Assembly: GCA_012845835.1 (NCBI GenBank)
Contig: JABAKD010000016.1
Span: 22,001,182-22,065,181 of the forward strand
Direction of reading: 5' to 3'
DNA length: 64,000 bases
DNA from: Undaria pinnatifida
Taxonomy: Eukaryota; Sar; Phaeophyceae; Laminariales; Alariaceae
In this document: positions 44,169 to 56,299 of the stretch, one piece after another
Layout: the number at the start of each line of letters is the position of its first letter
Position numbering within the stretch: the first letter of the stretch is position 1
Position numbers and translations under genes: made by a program
Notes under the pieces: model-generated
Seen by the model: the letters and a program-made list of their open reading frames with translations, nothing else
The model's database searches: none
Told to the model about the DNA's origin: nothing

Positions 44169-44601
44169 GGTTAAAAGTATGAACCTTGGATTCAAATTTC
44201 GAGTTAATGCGCAGTCTATTCGCACGAATAAGATTTGCACTTGAATATTGCGTTAAATCATACCTTGAATCTTCGGTGGAACCAAGATGTAAACGTAGAT
44301 TTGAGTATGTTAAAATTTGTCCCGTTGTCCCGGTATTCTACCGTACTACGGGCATTTCTCCGTGATGATGAGATGGTGATGCAACCCACCATGATCTCTC
44401 TCCCAACTCTCCCAACTCTCCTTCTTTCCCTGCTTTCTCTTTTTCTTCTTCTGCTCTCTTTGACCTCAAGCCCCCTTTCCAAAATATCACTTTTCTTTCT
44501 TATCACAAGTTATCTTAACAGACACTTTATTGCCACCTCTGCATCTCTTCGCATAGAAGACAGAGCCTTCACACAACCATTGTGTTCACAGGCTATTCAC
44601 A
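44169..44601 (+). repeat. Copia 5' LTR
   Basis: About 433 bp, aligned to the 3' LTR with shared AGTATGAACC, ATGCGCAGTCTAT, TTGTCCCGTTGTCCCGGTAT, CTCTCCCAACTCTCCCAACT and TTCACACAACCATTGTGTTC. The first two bases are GG instead of TG, so the start is mutated or the border is slightly off. It ends CTATTCACA. Confidence 0.85.
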
Positions 44602-44714
44602 GGTTATGAGTCTTCGACCATCGATGTAAACATCGATCGGCACCAAGCGACTTCTCATTTAGGTTTGTCGCATCTCACCGGGAAGTTTAAGAGAAACCTC
44701 CATTAAGCCGGCTA

Positions 44715-44797
44715 CAGCATCAGCTACATCATCAGCTAAAGCATCAGGATCAGCATCAGCATCAACGATCAGCATCAGCATCAGCATCACCATCACC
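44715..44797 (+). repeat. CATCAG hexamer repeat just upstream of the gag start
   Basis: CAGCATCAGCATCA-type units run directly to the gag ATG (44,798-44,800). They lie in the 5' untranslated leader of the element. Confidence 0.8.
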
Positions 44798-46640
44798 ATG
44801 GGAGAGTCCACGAAAGCAAAGGATGCAGTAGACAAGCTCGTAGGAGCTCTCAACGGCAAATTTAATGGGCTTAAGTTCGACGTGTGGAAACGCACGGCTC
44901 AGTCCGTGATAAGTATGCGTCATGCCCGGATCTCTGATATCCTGGAAAGGCGACCTTGCCCCGAGCCCTAACTAGTAAGTCCTCGTCCATCTTCTACAAG
45001 AAGTGGGCCTTCTTGAGCTGTAACTCGCAGCCAGGCCACTGACGAAACGGACATTCAGTCCGGGGAAACAACCCCGGCTGACACGGCAGAAAATGTGCAG
45101 CCGGACGCAGAGAGTACTCCCGTGGACGACGGCGCATCTTCCACCATCATCTTCAGGATATTCTACACTCCCAGCCGCAACATCAGTTTTATGGGCCACG
45201 GATGACAACATGTCGAATTTGGAAGACATCAATCACTGACGCCGCGACAATCGTCTTCTGTTCGACTTCTTGTTCCTGAGTACATCGAGAGCGGCGGCCA
45301 GCTTTCTTCTACAATTCAAGCCCAAACGAGGTGAGCTTGCGAATGGAAAAGCTGCTTGGGATGGTATGGTTAGAAAAAATCAAAATTCAACCCTTCAACA
45401 TAGACGTATACTCAAACAACAACTATCGCATATGGTCATGACGGATGGGCAAGACCCAGACGTGTTTATAAATAAAGTATACTATTTACGGGATGAATTG
45501 GTGGACATGGGAGAGATATTCAACGATGACAGTATATCGCACATAGTGCCGGAAGGACTCACGGATTAAAACCTGAACAAAAAGTATAGCGCCGAAGCAG
45601 ATGATGACTTCCCACTCGATCGAGCTGTGATAACAGTGCGAAATATGTACGCGAATAGAGCTATGCGAAAGGGGCCTTTGCGAAAAGCGAAGGGGCGTGA
45701 ATCTGCTATGGTAGTCAAGTCGACACCCTCAGCAGTAGTGACCTGTTCACACTGCAAAAAGCCAGGCCATCGACTCCAAAATTGCTTTAAACGCAAGGGA
45801 AAGATGCCGGGGAAGAAACCTCCCCCGACACCTCGAAAGAATTCGTTGTGTAGCCTGCATAATACCGATCGCCACGATAATAGCGACTGTCGGTCTCAAA
45901 TGCGGGACGACAATATAACCCGTCGCCCTCGTTCTGGTCAACGAAATGGCCGGGATAATAACAACCGCAGCGCTCCCGCCAAAACCGCTACAACTCCACC
46001 TTCAACAACGCAAATGGAAGCTGACGTCCCAGTGATACATGTCCCATGCCTTACTACTGCGGCTGCGACTACAACAGCTACTTCTACGTCCTTCGCGACT
46101 CCTTCCTGTCCTTCCTCACCTCCAGTTGGAATAGTTTATTGTTTCATCGCCGCACCTACGATCAAGATCGCCGCTCAGCCCGTTGACTTCGCCATGACTG
46201 CGGACAGCGGAGCGTATAGCCACTTCATCGACAATTAGCTTTCACCGGGCATTGGACACAAAAGGAACCACTACGTGCAGCTGGACCCTCCCGTAAGAAT
46301 CAACGTAGCGGGAATTCATCACCTTTATGTCGTTGGTCAAGGTGTTTTGATCGTACAAGTGTTGGACCACATAGGCTCTAAGCACTCTGTACAGCTTCCT
46401 GTCACGATCGTACCTGGGCTAGGCAGGCACCGTTTTTCGGGGGGATCAGCTGCTGCGAGGGGGGTCACTATGATCATCGCCACGCAGTCGTATCTTGACA
46501 TGGGTGCTTTTGCTATACCCTTACGTAAGGACAGCCACTGCCCTTCTTTGTATCACCTCGACCTCACCACTGATTCAACCCGCCGAACACCTGAGACAGC
46601 GTTCCCGACGATCTCCGGCAAAAACGTTAAACCTTAAACC
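44798..46640 (+). pseudogene. Copia gag and protease region
   Basis: Starts at ATG 44,798 (MGESTKAKDAVDKLVGAL) and stops after 57 codons (TAA 44,969-44,971). A gag-like frame resumes at 45,270 and stays in one frame to 46,637, broken only by TAA at 45,567-45,569 and TAG at 46,236-46,238. It contains a zinc knuckle CSHCKKPGHRLQNC (CX2CX4HX4C) near 45,740, a second Cys/His stretch CSLHNTDRHDNSDC, and the protease active site TADSGAYSHFID near 46,196-46,235. Asp-Ser-Gly-Ala is the retroviral-type aspartic protease signature. The products would package the element RNA and cut the polyprotein. Confidence 0.9.
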
Positions 46641-47480
46641 GTCCTCGCTGTTCATGCTTCGACGACTCCTAAAGCGACTTACCTGCCAAATACCGTTCCA
46701 AAAAATATTTGGTACAAGAGGTTGGGTCACCCCAATGGACAGGTGATGTCCAAGGTGAAGGACATTGAAGTGTGTGGGGTGAATTTTTCAGACACTCTGA
46801 CGGCGTGTGAAACGCGCAAAGTCAACAAGAGCACACAACAGAATCACCCTTAAACATCGCGGCCTGACCCTTCCAGCGCACGTTGATAGCTAGTGAGTAC
46901 TGACCTGCTCGGACCTGTGACGCCCAAGGCGATCGGAAGATACGCCTAAATGGCAAAGTATACCGACTATCACAGCAGGCTAAAAGCTGTCTACTTTATT
47001 GAAAAGAAAAGTGACACGCTACACACCCTCGGCAGATTCATTCAAGGTATAGCCATCCCTCTAGGGTTAAGGGTGCAGCATCTACGTTCTGATAATGGCG
47101 GCGAGTACACATCTGGCAGCTTTCAGGAATATGTAAATCAACTGGAATTCGTCAACAATTCTCGGCTCCGTACACACCGCAGCAGAACGGTGTTTCGGAA
47201 CGTGACGGGCGTATTATTTTGACATGACTCGCTGTTTACTCAATGAGGCACACCTTCCTAAACCTTAATGGGGAGAAATAGCTTCGGCAGCAGTTTTTCT
47301 AATTAACCGATTACCACACGCGGCAATCGGCGGCGGCACACCCTACCATCGTACGTTCGGGAAGTATGCAGACCTCTCATTTTTGAGGATTATCGGCACT
47401 CGGGCATTTGTGCACGTTGAAGGGTACACCCCCAAGCTTTAACCTAAGGCTTGGGAAGGTGTTCTCGTCGGCTATGACAG
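46640..47480 (+). pseudogene. Copia integrase region
   Basis: A GAG-pre-integrase zinc-binding part reads WYKRLGHPNGQVM and, later, LTACETRK. The catalytic core follows in another frame: STDLLGPVTPKAIGRY (first Asp), LRSDNGGEYTS (second Asp) near 47,095 and, after a frameshift near 47,160, PYTPQQNGVSERDGR (Glu) near 47,170-47,215. D, D and E are thus all present but in two frames with stops (for example TAA 46,947). The enzyme would insert the element DNA into the genome; this copy is dead. Confidence 0.9.
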
Positions 47481-47924
47481 CGACAAACTTACCTTCCGCG
47501 TGTATGATCGCTACACGGGAAGAATATCAAGCTCCCGCAACGTCTCCTTCATCGAAGAGCCGCCTACTGTTCTACCAACAGCAGACTCGGGGGGGCAAGA
47601 AGGATCTGAAGTCCCTGATTTTGATTTGGAGCCAGGCTCGGATTTCATGGACGACTATCAGAGCATCAAACATGGTATCTCACCACTAGAAACTAGCGAC
47701 ACCGACGCAACCGGCAACAAGCCGTTTCACATGAGGCTGCACTCATCCACTTCTCAAGCGAAAGCGCGTCAGCAGGCACTTCAATGCCTAGATTCCCCGA
47801 AACAGCAGTTCAAGGCTGTCTCGCAGTACATTGGGGCTGTGGGCATGGATAAAATAAATTCTCTGGCTTTTATTTCGGTACCTAACACGTACGCGCAAGC
47901 ATAGCCTCACCACAATCAGAAGAA

Positions 47925-48760
47925 TGAGAAGCAGCCATTCGTAAGGAGCTCGAAAGCCTCGACGAGCACGAGGTCGCCGATTTATTTCCATTCACCAAGG
48001 TTTCTCCGGGCTGCACCCTCGTTGGAATGCGGTGGGTATCTCGAGTTAAAACAGACGGACGTTTTAAAACAAGGCTTGTGGTACATGGTTGGGCTCCACA
48101 GCATGGACTGGATTGTGTCACTACTTTCGCTCCTGTTTGTCGTATTGAAAGTCAGCGTCTTCGGCTGGCTATAGCGGCATCAAGGGAGTGGCGAGTTTTA
48201 GCCATGGACGTACAAACAGCATTTCTCAACGGGACACTTGAAGAGGACGTCTGCACCAAGCAAGCACCAGGCTTTGAAACGACAGACGAGAGAAACAACC
48301 GACCGCTGGTAATGAAACTGCGTGAAAGCCTTTAAGGACTTCGCCAATCTCCAAGCGTTTAGAACAGCACGATTGACAAGGACTTGCGTAAAATGGGGTT
48401 CACGCCGGCGGCATCTGATTCCTGCGTATACACCAAGGGAAGTGGGAACACGTACATCATGCTAACTCTCTTCGTCGACGACCTACTTGTCACTGGACCA
48501 TCAAATGCAAGCATGACCGAGGTTCGACGTGAGCTTATGGAAAAGTTAGCTATGACTGATCTCGGGGATGTATCTCAAATTATGAGCATTGGCGTTAAGC
48601 GCGACAAGGCAGCCGAAACGATCGAACTCAGTCCAGGACAGTACACACTTTCGGTATTTAAGCGTTTCAACAAAAGTGACTGCAACCCGGTACACGTACC
48701 TGGAATTGGAAAGGAACTAAGCGCACATCCGGAGGGAAGCGTACTTCTAAACGAGGCAAT
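47925..48760 (+). pseudogene. Copia reverse transcriptase region
   Basis: Reads AAIRKELESLDEHEVADLFP, MRWVSRVKTDGRFKTRLVV, FAPVCR, AMDVQTAFLNGTLEEDV and the catalytic FVDDLLVTG (YVDD-type box) near 48,470. It stays in one frame from about 47,930 to 49,076 apart from TAA at 48,333-48,335 and TAG near 48,359. This is the RVT_2 type polymerase typical of copia elements. The aspartates of the polymerase centre are intact. Confidence 0.95.
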
Positions 48761-48899
48761 GACTAAGCTCTATCAAGCCATTGTAGGAAGTCTTGTCATT
48801 CTTACCCAATGTACGAGGTACGACGTGACGTTCAGCACGATGCAAGCAGCTTGTCACATGGCAAAACCCACATCGGTGTATATGGCAGCGGTTAAAAGG

Positions 48900-49472
48900 A
48901 TCCTTCGATACCTTCGAAGAACACCAATTCTGGCTAATGTGTACAAAAGGGGCAGCAGGTTCGATCTTACCGGATACTGCGACGCTTCGTATGATATGGA
49001 AGACTCTAAAAAAATGAGGTCTACTACCGGGTCGATGTTCTTGTTGGCCGGAGGAGTCATCCACTCTTCGAGTTAGCTGCAAAATACCACTGCTCAAAGC
49101 ACAACCGAAGCGGAACTCATAGCTTGGAACACCTGCGCGAAAAACGGACTTTGCCCATCAGAAATCCTCGGGGAGCTAGGATGGCCGAACTTGAAGAGTT
49201 TTAGGATATCTTCCGACAACAGAGGAGCACTTCTCTTTTTCAGCGAATGGCAATTATTCCAACCGGAGCAAACACATTGCAATAAGATATACGGCTCTGA
49301 GGCACTGGATAACGGACAGAATCGTAATCACCTTGTTCGTTTCTTCGAAAAATCAGCTTGCTGATATCTTCACCAAATTTTGCGATAAGCCAACCTCCAA
49401 CAACCTCTGCTCGAAGATCAACAACTTCAGCACGGGGAACTCCTTCCAAGCTCCAACACCTTGAAGTCGAAA
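48900..49472 (+). pseudogene. Copia RNase H region and polyprotein end
   Basis: Reads LTGYCDASYDMEDSKKMRST, TTGSMFLLAGG, a TAG at 49,074-49,076, then QSTTEAELIAW and SSDNRGAL, which supply the D-E-D residues. After a frameshift near 49,345 it reads NQLADIFTKFCDKP, the usual C-terminal signature of copia polyproteins, and stops near 49,470. Confidence 0.9.
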
Positions 49473-50785
49473 CTACAGCTCAAGCTCGCAAGACCGCCTT
49501 TGACCATCGAGACTGCCTTGAAAAATATCTCAGGCAACCTCCAAGATCACAAAAATCATTGTTTCATGGAGTTCCATACGAGATTGCGGCATTTCATAAC
49601 TGGGAAAAAATCAAGCCTGTTTCTGATTCTGCCTCGTGCTATCGGACTTTTCAATCACCGACAAACCGCGATGTACCGACGACGGAGAAGCGTGTCACGC
49701 ACAAACCGAATAAGCAATTTACCGACAAGCGATTGGCCTATTATAGTTCAGCTACAAGACGGCAATGGACCGGGGAAGAACAACGCCGACGTACGACACA
49801 TCGCATCACAATTTCTTCCCGTCTCTGTCCAACCGCTTCTTCAGCCCTCCTTTACCTTTATTACAAATGAGCTCCATTAACAGCTACCCAAACGGCACTC
49901 CCGTCAACAATCGGCGACAGGCGCTGAAGATGTGGTTACGCTTGAAATTCATACTTAAGTAGAGAATAGTACTTAGTGCAGCAGTTTTTTGTCAACCATA
50001 AAGTTACAACTGCTCGCCAGTTTCGTATTAGTAAAGTTGGAACTATGGGTCATATGAACTTTATGTCAACGATCGTACAGCAATAAGCCATGTTCTACCG
50101 GAAAATGCGTACGAGTATATATTCCAGCATTTAGGAGTGAAGGCTCACAAAGGACTGTCTCTCTTATGCTCTTCAGCGTACGATTAGTATCAGACAGTTT
50201 GTCGTTATATGCGTATCCTATGATCATATTGAAGAGGCGTGGTTAACTTACAGCAGCGACCTTCGTTTGTTCGTTGGTTTGTTTGTTTCTTCTTTTTTTG
50301 GGGGATATAGCTCGTTGATGGACTATGACTACACCCATTATAGTTTGTTACAGTACTATCAGTACTCGTAGTTCTATCTTCCTTCTGATTTTGTATTTTT
50401 GCGGAAGTACGTAAATACATTAAACAAACAGCTGAATAGTGAGAATGTATTATTTTGTCGTGATGGACACTTGTTCCAAATTCTCTATATTTGTCTAGTA
50501 TTGTTCATCTATTTCGTACAATTGAGAAAGCGCGTTTAAAACCCCAGTAGACGTATCTTTGCATTTTATCTTCTACGGTATTCATCTCTGTAATTACACC
50601 AAGCGTTACTTTTATACGTATATTTCCTTGTAACGTTCTATTTCTAGTAAAATGTGTGGATAACATGGATACATCCATATTGCCGCGGTTGATACACCCG
50701 ACCGAATATGAGACCCATTTGTTTTTGATTTTCTTACGAATTCGGTTTTTAAGTGTGAGGCTTCTCTAGCGATCTGACTTTGCAT
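49473..50785. other. Copia 3' internal untranslated region
   Basis: 1.3 kb between the end of the polyprotein and the 3' LTR. Plus ORFs at 49,358-49,880 are overlapping frames with no recognised domain. I see no envelope-like gene. Confidence 0.6.
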
Positions 50786-50795
50786 TATGGGGGCA

Positions 50796-51217
50796 TGTTA
50801 GAAGTATGAACCTCGGATTCAAATCTAATTTAATGCGCAGTCTATCCGCACGAAAACGATATGCAGTTAAATCGTACGTTGAATCTTACGTTGAATCTTC
50901 GGTGGAACCTATATGTAAACGTAGATTTGAGTATGTTGAGGTTGTCCCGTTGTCCCGGTATTTTACCGTACTATGGGCATTTTTCCGTGATGATAAGGTG
51001 GTGATGCAACCGACCATGATCACTCTCCCAACTCTCCCAACTCTCCTTCTTTCCCTGCTTTCTTTTCCTTTTCTCTTTGGCCTCAAGCGCCCCTTCCAAA
51101 CTATATTTTTTCTTCTTACCACAAGTGATGTCAACAAACACTTCGGTGCCACCTTTGCATCCCTTCACATAGAAGACAGAGCCTTCACACAACCATTGTG
51201 TTCACAGGCTATTCACA
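50796..51217 (+). repeat. Copia 3' LTR
   Basis: 422 bp, starts TGTTAGAAG and ends CTATTCACA, the canonical TG...CA form. It is roughly 85-90 percent identical to the 5' LTR, with indels near 50,860-50,900. It is preceded by a short purine tract TATGGGGGCA (50,786-50,795), the likely plus-strand primer. Confidence 0.85.
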
Positions 51218-51631
51218 TATGGCGTGTCTCATTCGTTCAAGTTCTGCAGACATCAAGCAAAACAAAAGTTTGAGAGTATGCCGCCGCAACATTCCAAACA
51301 TTAGCAACTAACTACCGTTTGGAAATAATGAAAATATTTTACAACATCCAGGCGCTGCAGACGTCAAGATACAACCAAGATATCAAGAATTCCTCCTCGA
51401 CATGCGATAATTTTGCAACTTCTCGCTTGTCTCGCTCGGCATCCGTCCGCGAAAACGTTGGGGTGCGGAACAGATACGGCAGGGCGAGGGGCGTTTGAGC
51501 CGGCCCCCGAAGACGGCGCTCGAACAAAGCAATTTGACCGAGAATTTCAGTTCCGCGAATGACATACTGAGGCCAGGATGCAAAAATACTCTGAAGGCAT
51601 CTCGAAAAAAAGAATGATCATACCTGGTATA

Positions 51632-51785
51632 TATTATAAAAAATGAAAATACACTCCAGCTGTGAGATCGAAGATTTCGTCGAAACCCATCTTTGCAAGC
51701 TGTGTGCGATACTCCGATCGCGCGTATTACGAGTTGTGTGTCCTCATTAAGGATACAGGTCGGCGACTCCCCTTACAACTACAGC
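51632..51785 (-). mobile_element. R1 element, truncated copy with an empty site in the left arm
   Basis: A 150-bp R1 copy with the constant AT-rich end. The aligned left-arm site (14,885-14,925, AAAAAGTATATATATGAT) has no R1. This is the second direct empty site and points to insertion into a TA-rich target after the duplication. Confidence 0.7.
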
Positions 51786-51968
51786 GTATAATATATATTG
51801 TATAGTGCATAGCAATAATCAATTTAGACAAAAACGACAACCAAGCAAAACAGGAAGAGGACTGAATTGGTACGCAAAAGCGTAACATTTCGTCAACACC
51901 CACTGAAATGCACCCAAAGCAAGCCCCCCGTAACCATCATCCTATATTCCACCTGCTTATTTGCGAAA

Positions 51969-52310
51969 CTAAACTACGACCAAGCTGTCCCCCCCAAACA
52001 AGTAAAAAAATATACTCCACCGACAACGCGCTGTCCATTTGGTTCGCTCTTCTCCAAACGCCAGGGAGTGCCTTACACACTTCATGCACTGTTGCTGCAC
52101 ACGTCGTAAAGTGGGGAATGATAACGACTCAGCCCGCATCCCAGTGCTACCGCTTGCTTGAAAGGACCTATTGACAGCCTCCCGGGTGGTCTGCGCTACC
52201 CACGCAGTTGCACTTCCCGCCGAACTCTCTAGTGGCGTTTTCATTCTTCGGTATATTAACTTCGCGACTGAGTTATGTCTGTAATGCGCCGACTGCCCCG
52301 CCAAAAACAA
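51969..52310 (-). CDS. Conserved unrecognised ORF, right-arm copy
   Basis: 113 codons, partner of 14,291-14,701. Shares AWVAQTTREAVN, QQQCMKCVRHSLAFGEERTK and WTARCRW. The N-terminus differs because of indels, so the true start is unknown. The product is not recognised. Confidence 0.35.
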   Translation of the reverse strand: MFLAGQSAHYRHNSVAKLIYRRMKTPLESSAGSATAWVAQTTREAVNRSFQASGSTGMRAESLSFPTLRRVQQQCMKCVRHSLAFGEERTKWTARCRWSIFFYLFGGDSLVVV

Positions 52311-53078
52311 TTTTGTGTTTTTTTGAAGGCCCGACTCGCATATTGTGCTCGTAAGTTATACAATGCTGACGAATGCGGGAGCACTTGGTTTTCATGGTGA
52401 CAGGACCACCCTAGCTAGTGCGCCGCCTGTCCTCCAGTACCCTGGCTCTCTACCATCGGCTTAGGGAACTGAAACGAGGGTGCTCCGAGAACCCAAGGTT
52501 TCGTCATAGCACCTGGAGTTCCTCCAATATCTACTGCACGAGATCGGGAAGCTGATTTCTGCCAGGCGCATCGTGTGCCCGAGATGGCCGCAAGGTTTCC
52601 ATGGCATTGATGTGGTCGTGGTGCATGTATCACCGCCGGTTTCAAGGGGTACATGGGTAGTTTGGGTGGTCTGTCATAGAAAGACACTGCAATAGAACCA
52701 CCTTATTACTGCAAAAATAGTGACGGACTATTTCCAAGCGACCTGCCGCTTCATTTTGGTTGCAACAATAAAGGAGGTAAAGCGGCCGTGTGACTACCGT
52801 AAATCGGTGATGGATGGACCACTACGCCGGAGTACGTGCTGTATCATTGCTAAACACCGGTAATACCTGCTCGAACCTGTTGAAGAACGTGGCAACGCAT
52901 TGAATGGGCCTTGAGTCGAAACCAGCGCCAGCAGCACGCATTCAAAGCAGCTTCGCAAGTTTGTTGGAGGCGTTCACGGTCAACGATCTTGTTGACTCAC
53001 TGTTGGCGTCGCTGAATACAATTCCCGCGCGTCTATTTACGCTGAGAATGCATGCAAAGAAAACTATGCAGATTTGGT

Positions 53079-53645
53079 CTAGAAACTATCAATTCTTAAG
53101 CTTCGCCAGACAAATGAAAGGACAGACCCTGCACCCTCCACAAGTATTATCTCGCATCTTTTTTCCCCATTCAATTCGCCCAAACACAGTTGGCCCTCCA
53201 CTCCTAGGACGAGCTGGTCGAGTTTTGCCACGGGTGCTGTCTCCATCGCTTTGTACCTCACTGTTAACGGGTAGATTGCTGAAGAACAGGTACCATTGTA
53301 TACGTGCGTATCATCGAAGCACTCGAAACCGTTCAATGCCGCTGTTTGACCAAGCGCCGCCCTGTAACCCGCAATATACTGTTGTAGTATATTACCTCTA
53401 ATTCGTGAAACACTCTCGGATACGCTTGCGCCAAAGCGTCGGTTGACCCAGTTAAAGCCCATTGCGTACACCACGTTGGCATACACCTCCAATATCACGT
53501 CGCGGTGAACTGCAGAGGTCGTTGTAAGCAAAAAAGGGAAGAGGTCGTGGACGAAAAACGGAAAGTGGGATAGTACCCCCCGCATCTCATCCTTGTAACA
53601 ACTCCGAAACCCGTGCCTGGTAGTTCTGGAGATGATGGCAAACAC
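53079..53645 (-). pseudogene. Block D gene, right-arm copy (3' part)
   Basis: A single 188-codon frame covers both segments that are separate in the left arm (13,063-13,590). It reads YKDEMRGVLSHFPFFVHDLF, SAVHRDVILEVYANVVYA, then NGFECFDDTHVYNGTCSS and KLDQLVLGVEGQL. The middle differs from the left copy by a frameshift, so the two arms do not agree on the junction. The conserved acceptor lies at about 53,626-53,636. This is likely a relic of the same gene; its product is unknown. Confidence 0.45.
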
Positions 53646-53799
53646 AACAAGAGAACAGCGGTATACACGAAGAGGGCAGGTTGGCAGCTTGTGCTAGGAG
53701 AAGCGGTTGTGCGCGCCATCAGGTGCTTCTGCGCTTAATAATTGAATAATATCACAAAGCAAGTTGAAAAACAACCCACCCTAGGCTTCGTTTTCTTGT

Positions 53800-54193
53800 T
53801 CACTCGGCAGTTCCGGCATTTGTAGCAGAAGTCCAAGAGGTCGCAACAGAAACACGTAGAACAGCTCTCCGCGTCAGTTCCTGCGTCCATCCTTTGACAA
53901 CTTTGTCTCTTGTTGTCTTGCAATGCCAACAGAGCGGCCGCCCTTCTGGTATGCTGCGCTGGTGAGTTTGCTCGGGCACCGAGACGAACACGGAACGGAG
54001 CCAGTCGTAGACAAATGTTGGCCGTGTTGCGCGCCATCGTGGAATCGGAAGGATGTACCTACAAGTTGTTGTACGAATCTGAGCCAATCAGTTTGTGCCT
54101 GCCGGCCTCTTGGGAGATCTCACGCTTGATCTGATCGAGAAACTCCTCCTGTGACGTCAAAGACGCCTCCCGGTAGGCGAAGTACAGACGCAT
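53800..54193 (-). pseudogene. Block D gene, right-arm copy (5' part)
   Basis: Starts at an ATG (complement of 54,191-54,193) and reads MRLYFAYREASLTSQEEFL for 44 codons to a TAG at 54,059-54,061. The left arm has CAG at this codon. Beyond the stop, another frame reads ESCSTCFCCDLLDFCYKC, a clear set of CxxC pairs. The left arm is broken at a different codon, so each arm copy died independently or one was already damaged. The block may encode the C-terminal part of a transposon protein, but I cannot name it. Confidence 0.45.
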
Positions 54194-56299
54194 GAGCGGA
54201 ACGGCCGGACGTGTCACAACGTCTGCACCCCAGAAACGACGACAGCACCGCCTGCCTCCGGAGAGCGGAACGAGAGCGTACGAGTACGTAGGGTAAGAAA
54301 ATCTACTGTATGTACATACCGACCAGACGACTAGCCTTAAGTGTTCACCTACTCGTAAACGTACACTGAAGCGAGCTTATTTCTAGAGTAAACATCATAC
54401 ACCAGAACACAACAGCAGGATGCGTGATTTAGTACTGCTGTACTACAGTAGCTCCTGGGCGTGGCGGAGATGGCGGTTCAACACAGGGCAGCATCTTCTC
54501 GTTGCCCGTGTCGTGAATCATGACATCCTCATGGTATTCGTCGAGTTCCATGGTAATAAGAAGCAGACTCGAATTTACAAGTTACGGGGAGAGCACACAT
54601 GGGAAGTCGGGGGCCGTTGTACTGAAGTTATTGTAGTGCAGAACGCATCTTTTCTAGGTGAAATCAATTCTGAGCCAACATTCCTTTTGCTTATTACACC
54701 AATACTACATGTCCTGCACTGTACCAGGTATATGCCACTGAACAATAAAAGGGTAACAAGAAAGCCAGACTGGAATTTACGGAGGGGGGGCGGATCGGGA
54801 ACGGTTTTGTTTCTGTGACCCTTTCCAAAATAAGAATCCCAGTCCAGGTCATATTTCTGTTTCTCGTCAATGGTCCGGTACTGCGGATGTACTGTTGTAC
54901 AACAGCGCATCTACTTGCTGGTATATTATGTTCTGACAGGTTGTACCTGGTATAATCCACCACGTACTAGGTGTACCTGATGCGTACCTGGTACTAGTAC
55001 GTTACAAGCATTAACATAGTGTACATAACAGGACGACTAATTAGAAACGGGGTAATGAGGAAACCAGTCTATGATATATGATATTATGGCAAAAAGAGTT
55101 CGAGAGCAAAATTGCCGACGTCCGTGTAAAACGCATCCTTTTCCAAAAAAAAACACAGCCCGGGTCGTACTCCAGTTTCTTATGCTTCGTCCTGCACTGT
55201 ACATGGTACGGCCGTAGGCCCGACAGCACCGGCTGCTACCTGGTATTTCTTACCGAACACCTGGGGCGACATCCTCCAGTAAAAACATGTATCCGGTACA
55301 GGACGCTATTAATTATAAGAACCGGGTATCTGAGGGTAACAAGAAAGGCAGACTGGAATTTACCGGGAAAAATGATCTGACGTTAGTGTAGATCCTGACG
55401 TTGGTGTAGAACGTACTCTTCCCCAAATGAGAAACCTGACCGTTGTGCGTCTGTTTCGTATTTTCTAAGGTATCCCGCAGAAATACGTTACTCGAGTACC
55501 GGGTACCTTGAAAATTTAGACTTGATCGTGGTACTACATACTGCTGTTCTGGTAGTTACGAGCTAGATACTCGTTTTTGAGAGCTGCTGCTCAATAGACA
55601 GGCAATCACCCACCAGCAGAGACAGCGGTAGGATCCCACTGCAGAGGCAAGCAATAGTCTGACCGCATCAACTTCGACAACAACTGCAGCACCGGTCGCT
55701 CCATCTGCACCATGCCCCCCCCCCATCGCCGGATGTACCACCAGCGCTATCATGACCTCCTCCTCCTGCGGACGATCGACCACGTGATAACCGCCCCCTC
55801 CTTTCTTCCCTGTGCAGGTCCACCGACATCCCCACATCTTCTCTCAACGAGCTCGGGTACTGCTTGCGCCGGCCACCTATTCCAGACGACTTTTGGGGCC
55901 ATTTGTTTTGTCTGGGACTTATTGAGATCGCGAGAAATGACGTATGTCATAACAACCTAGTGGAACTCGGGGTAGATGTGGAGTACGTCGTTGTACACAG
56001 GTTCCCTAGTTTGCTTTTTAGTGGCGCTGAAACACACGAAAACCCGCGTCCGACTGCACGAATTCAATATATACGACGAGTGCCACCGACTAACGCGAGT
56101 TCGGCTTGGTGCTTGTCCACATTTTTAATTTGAGTCTGGGCTACTCCGTTTAGAGCACGTGCACCCCTTTCTGCACATAATGTACGGCACCGAATACATT
56201 TAAATTAGGTCATTTAGTCTCCCTGTATACGGCATGTACGGCCTCAAGCACATGTGTTTGGGGAGGGGATCCCAATCATATTTTTTGGCGTTTTGTTGG

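Larger units (their letters stand above)
44169..51217 (+). mobile_element. Ty1/copia LTR retrotransposon, degenerate
   Basis: About 7.05 kb between two LTRs. The domain order is gag zinc knuckle, protease, integrase, reverse transcriptase, RNase H, which defines the copia type. Several in-frame stops and frameshifts mean it cannot make its polyprotein. It sits in block E of the right arm; the left arm is uninterrupted at the aligned site (about 15,300-15,340), so it inserted after the duplication. No matching target duplication was found (left flank TTTTA, right flank TATGG). Confidence 0.95.

Noticed and set aside
49358..49880. Envelope or extra gene after copia pol
   Set aside because: These are overlapping frames of low complexity with no signal peptide or membrane segment. 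The first part overlaps the end of pol.
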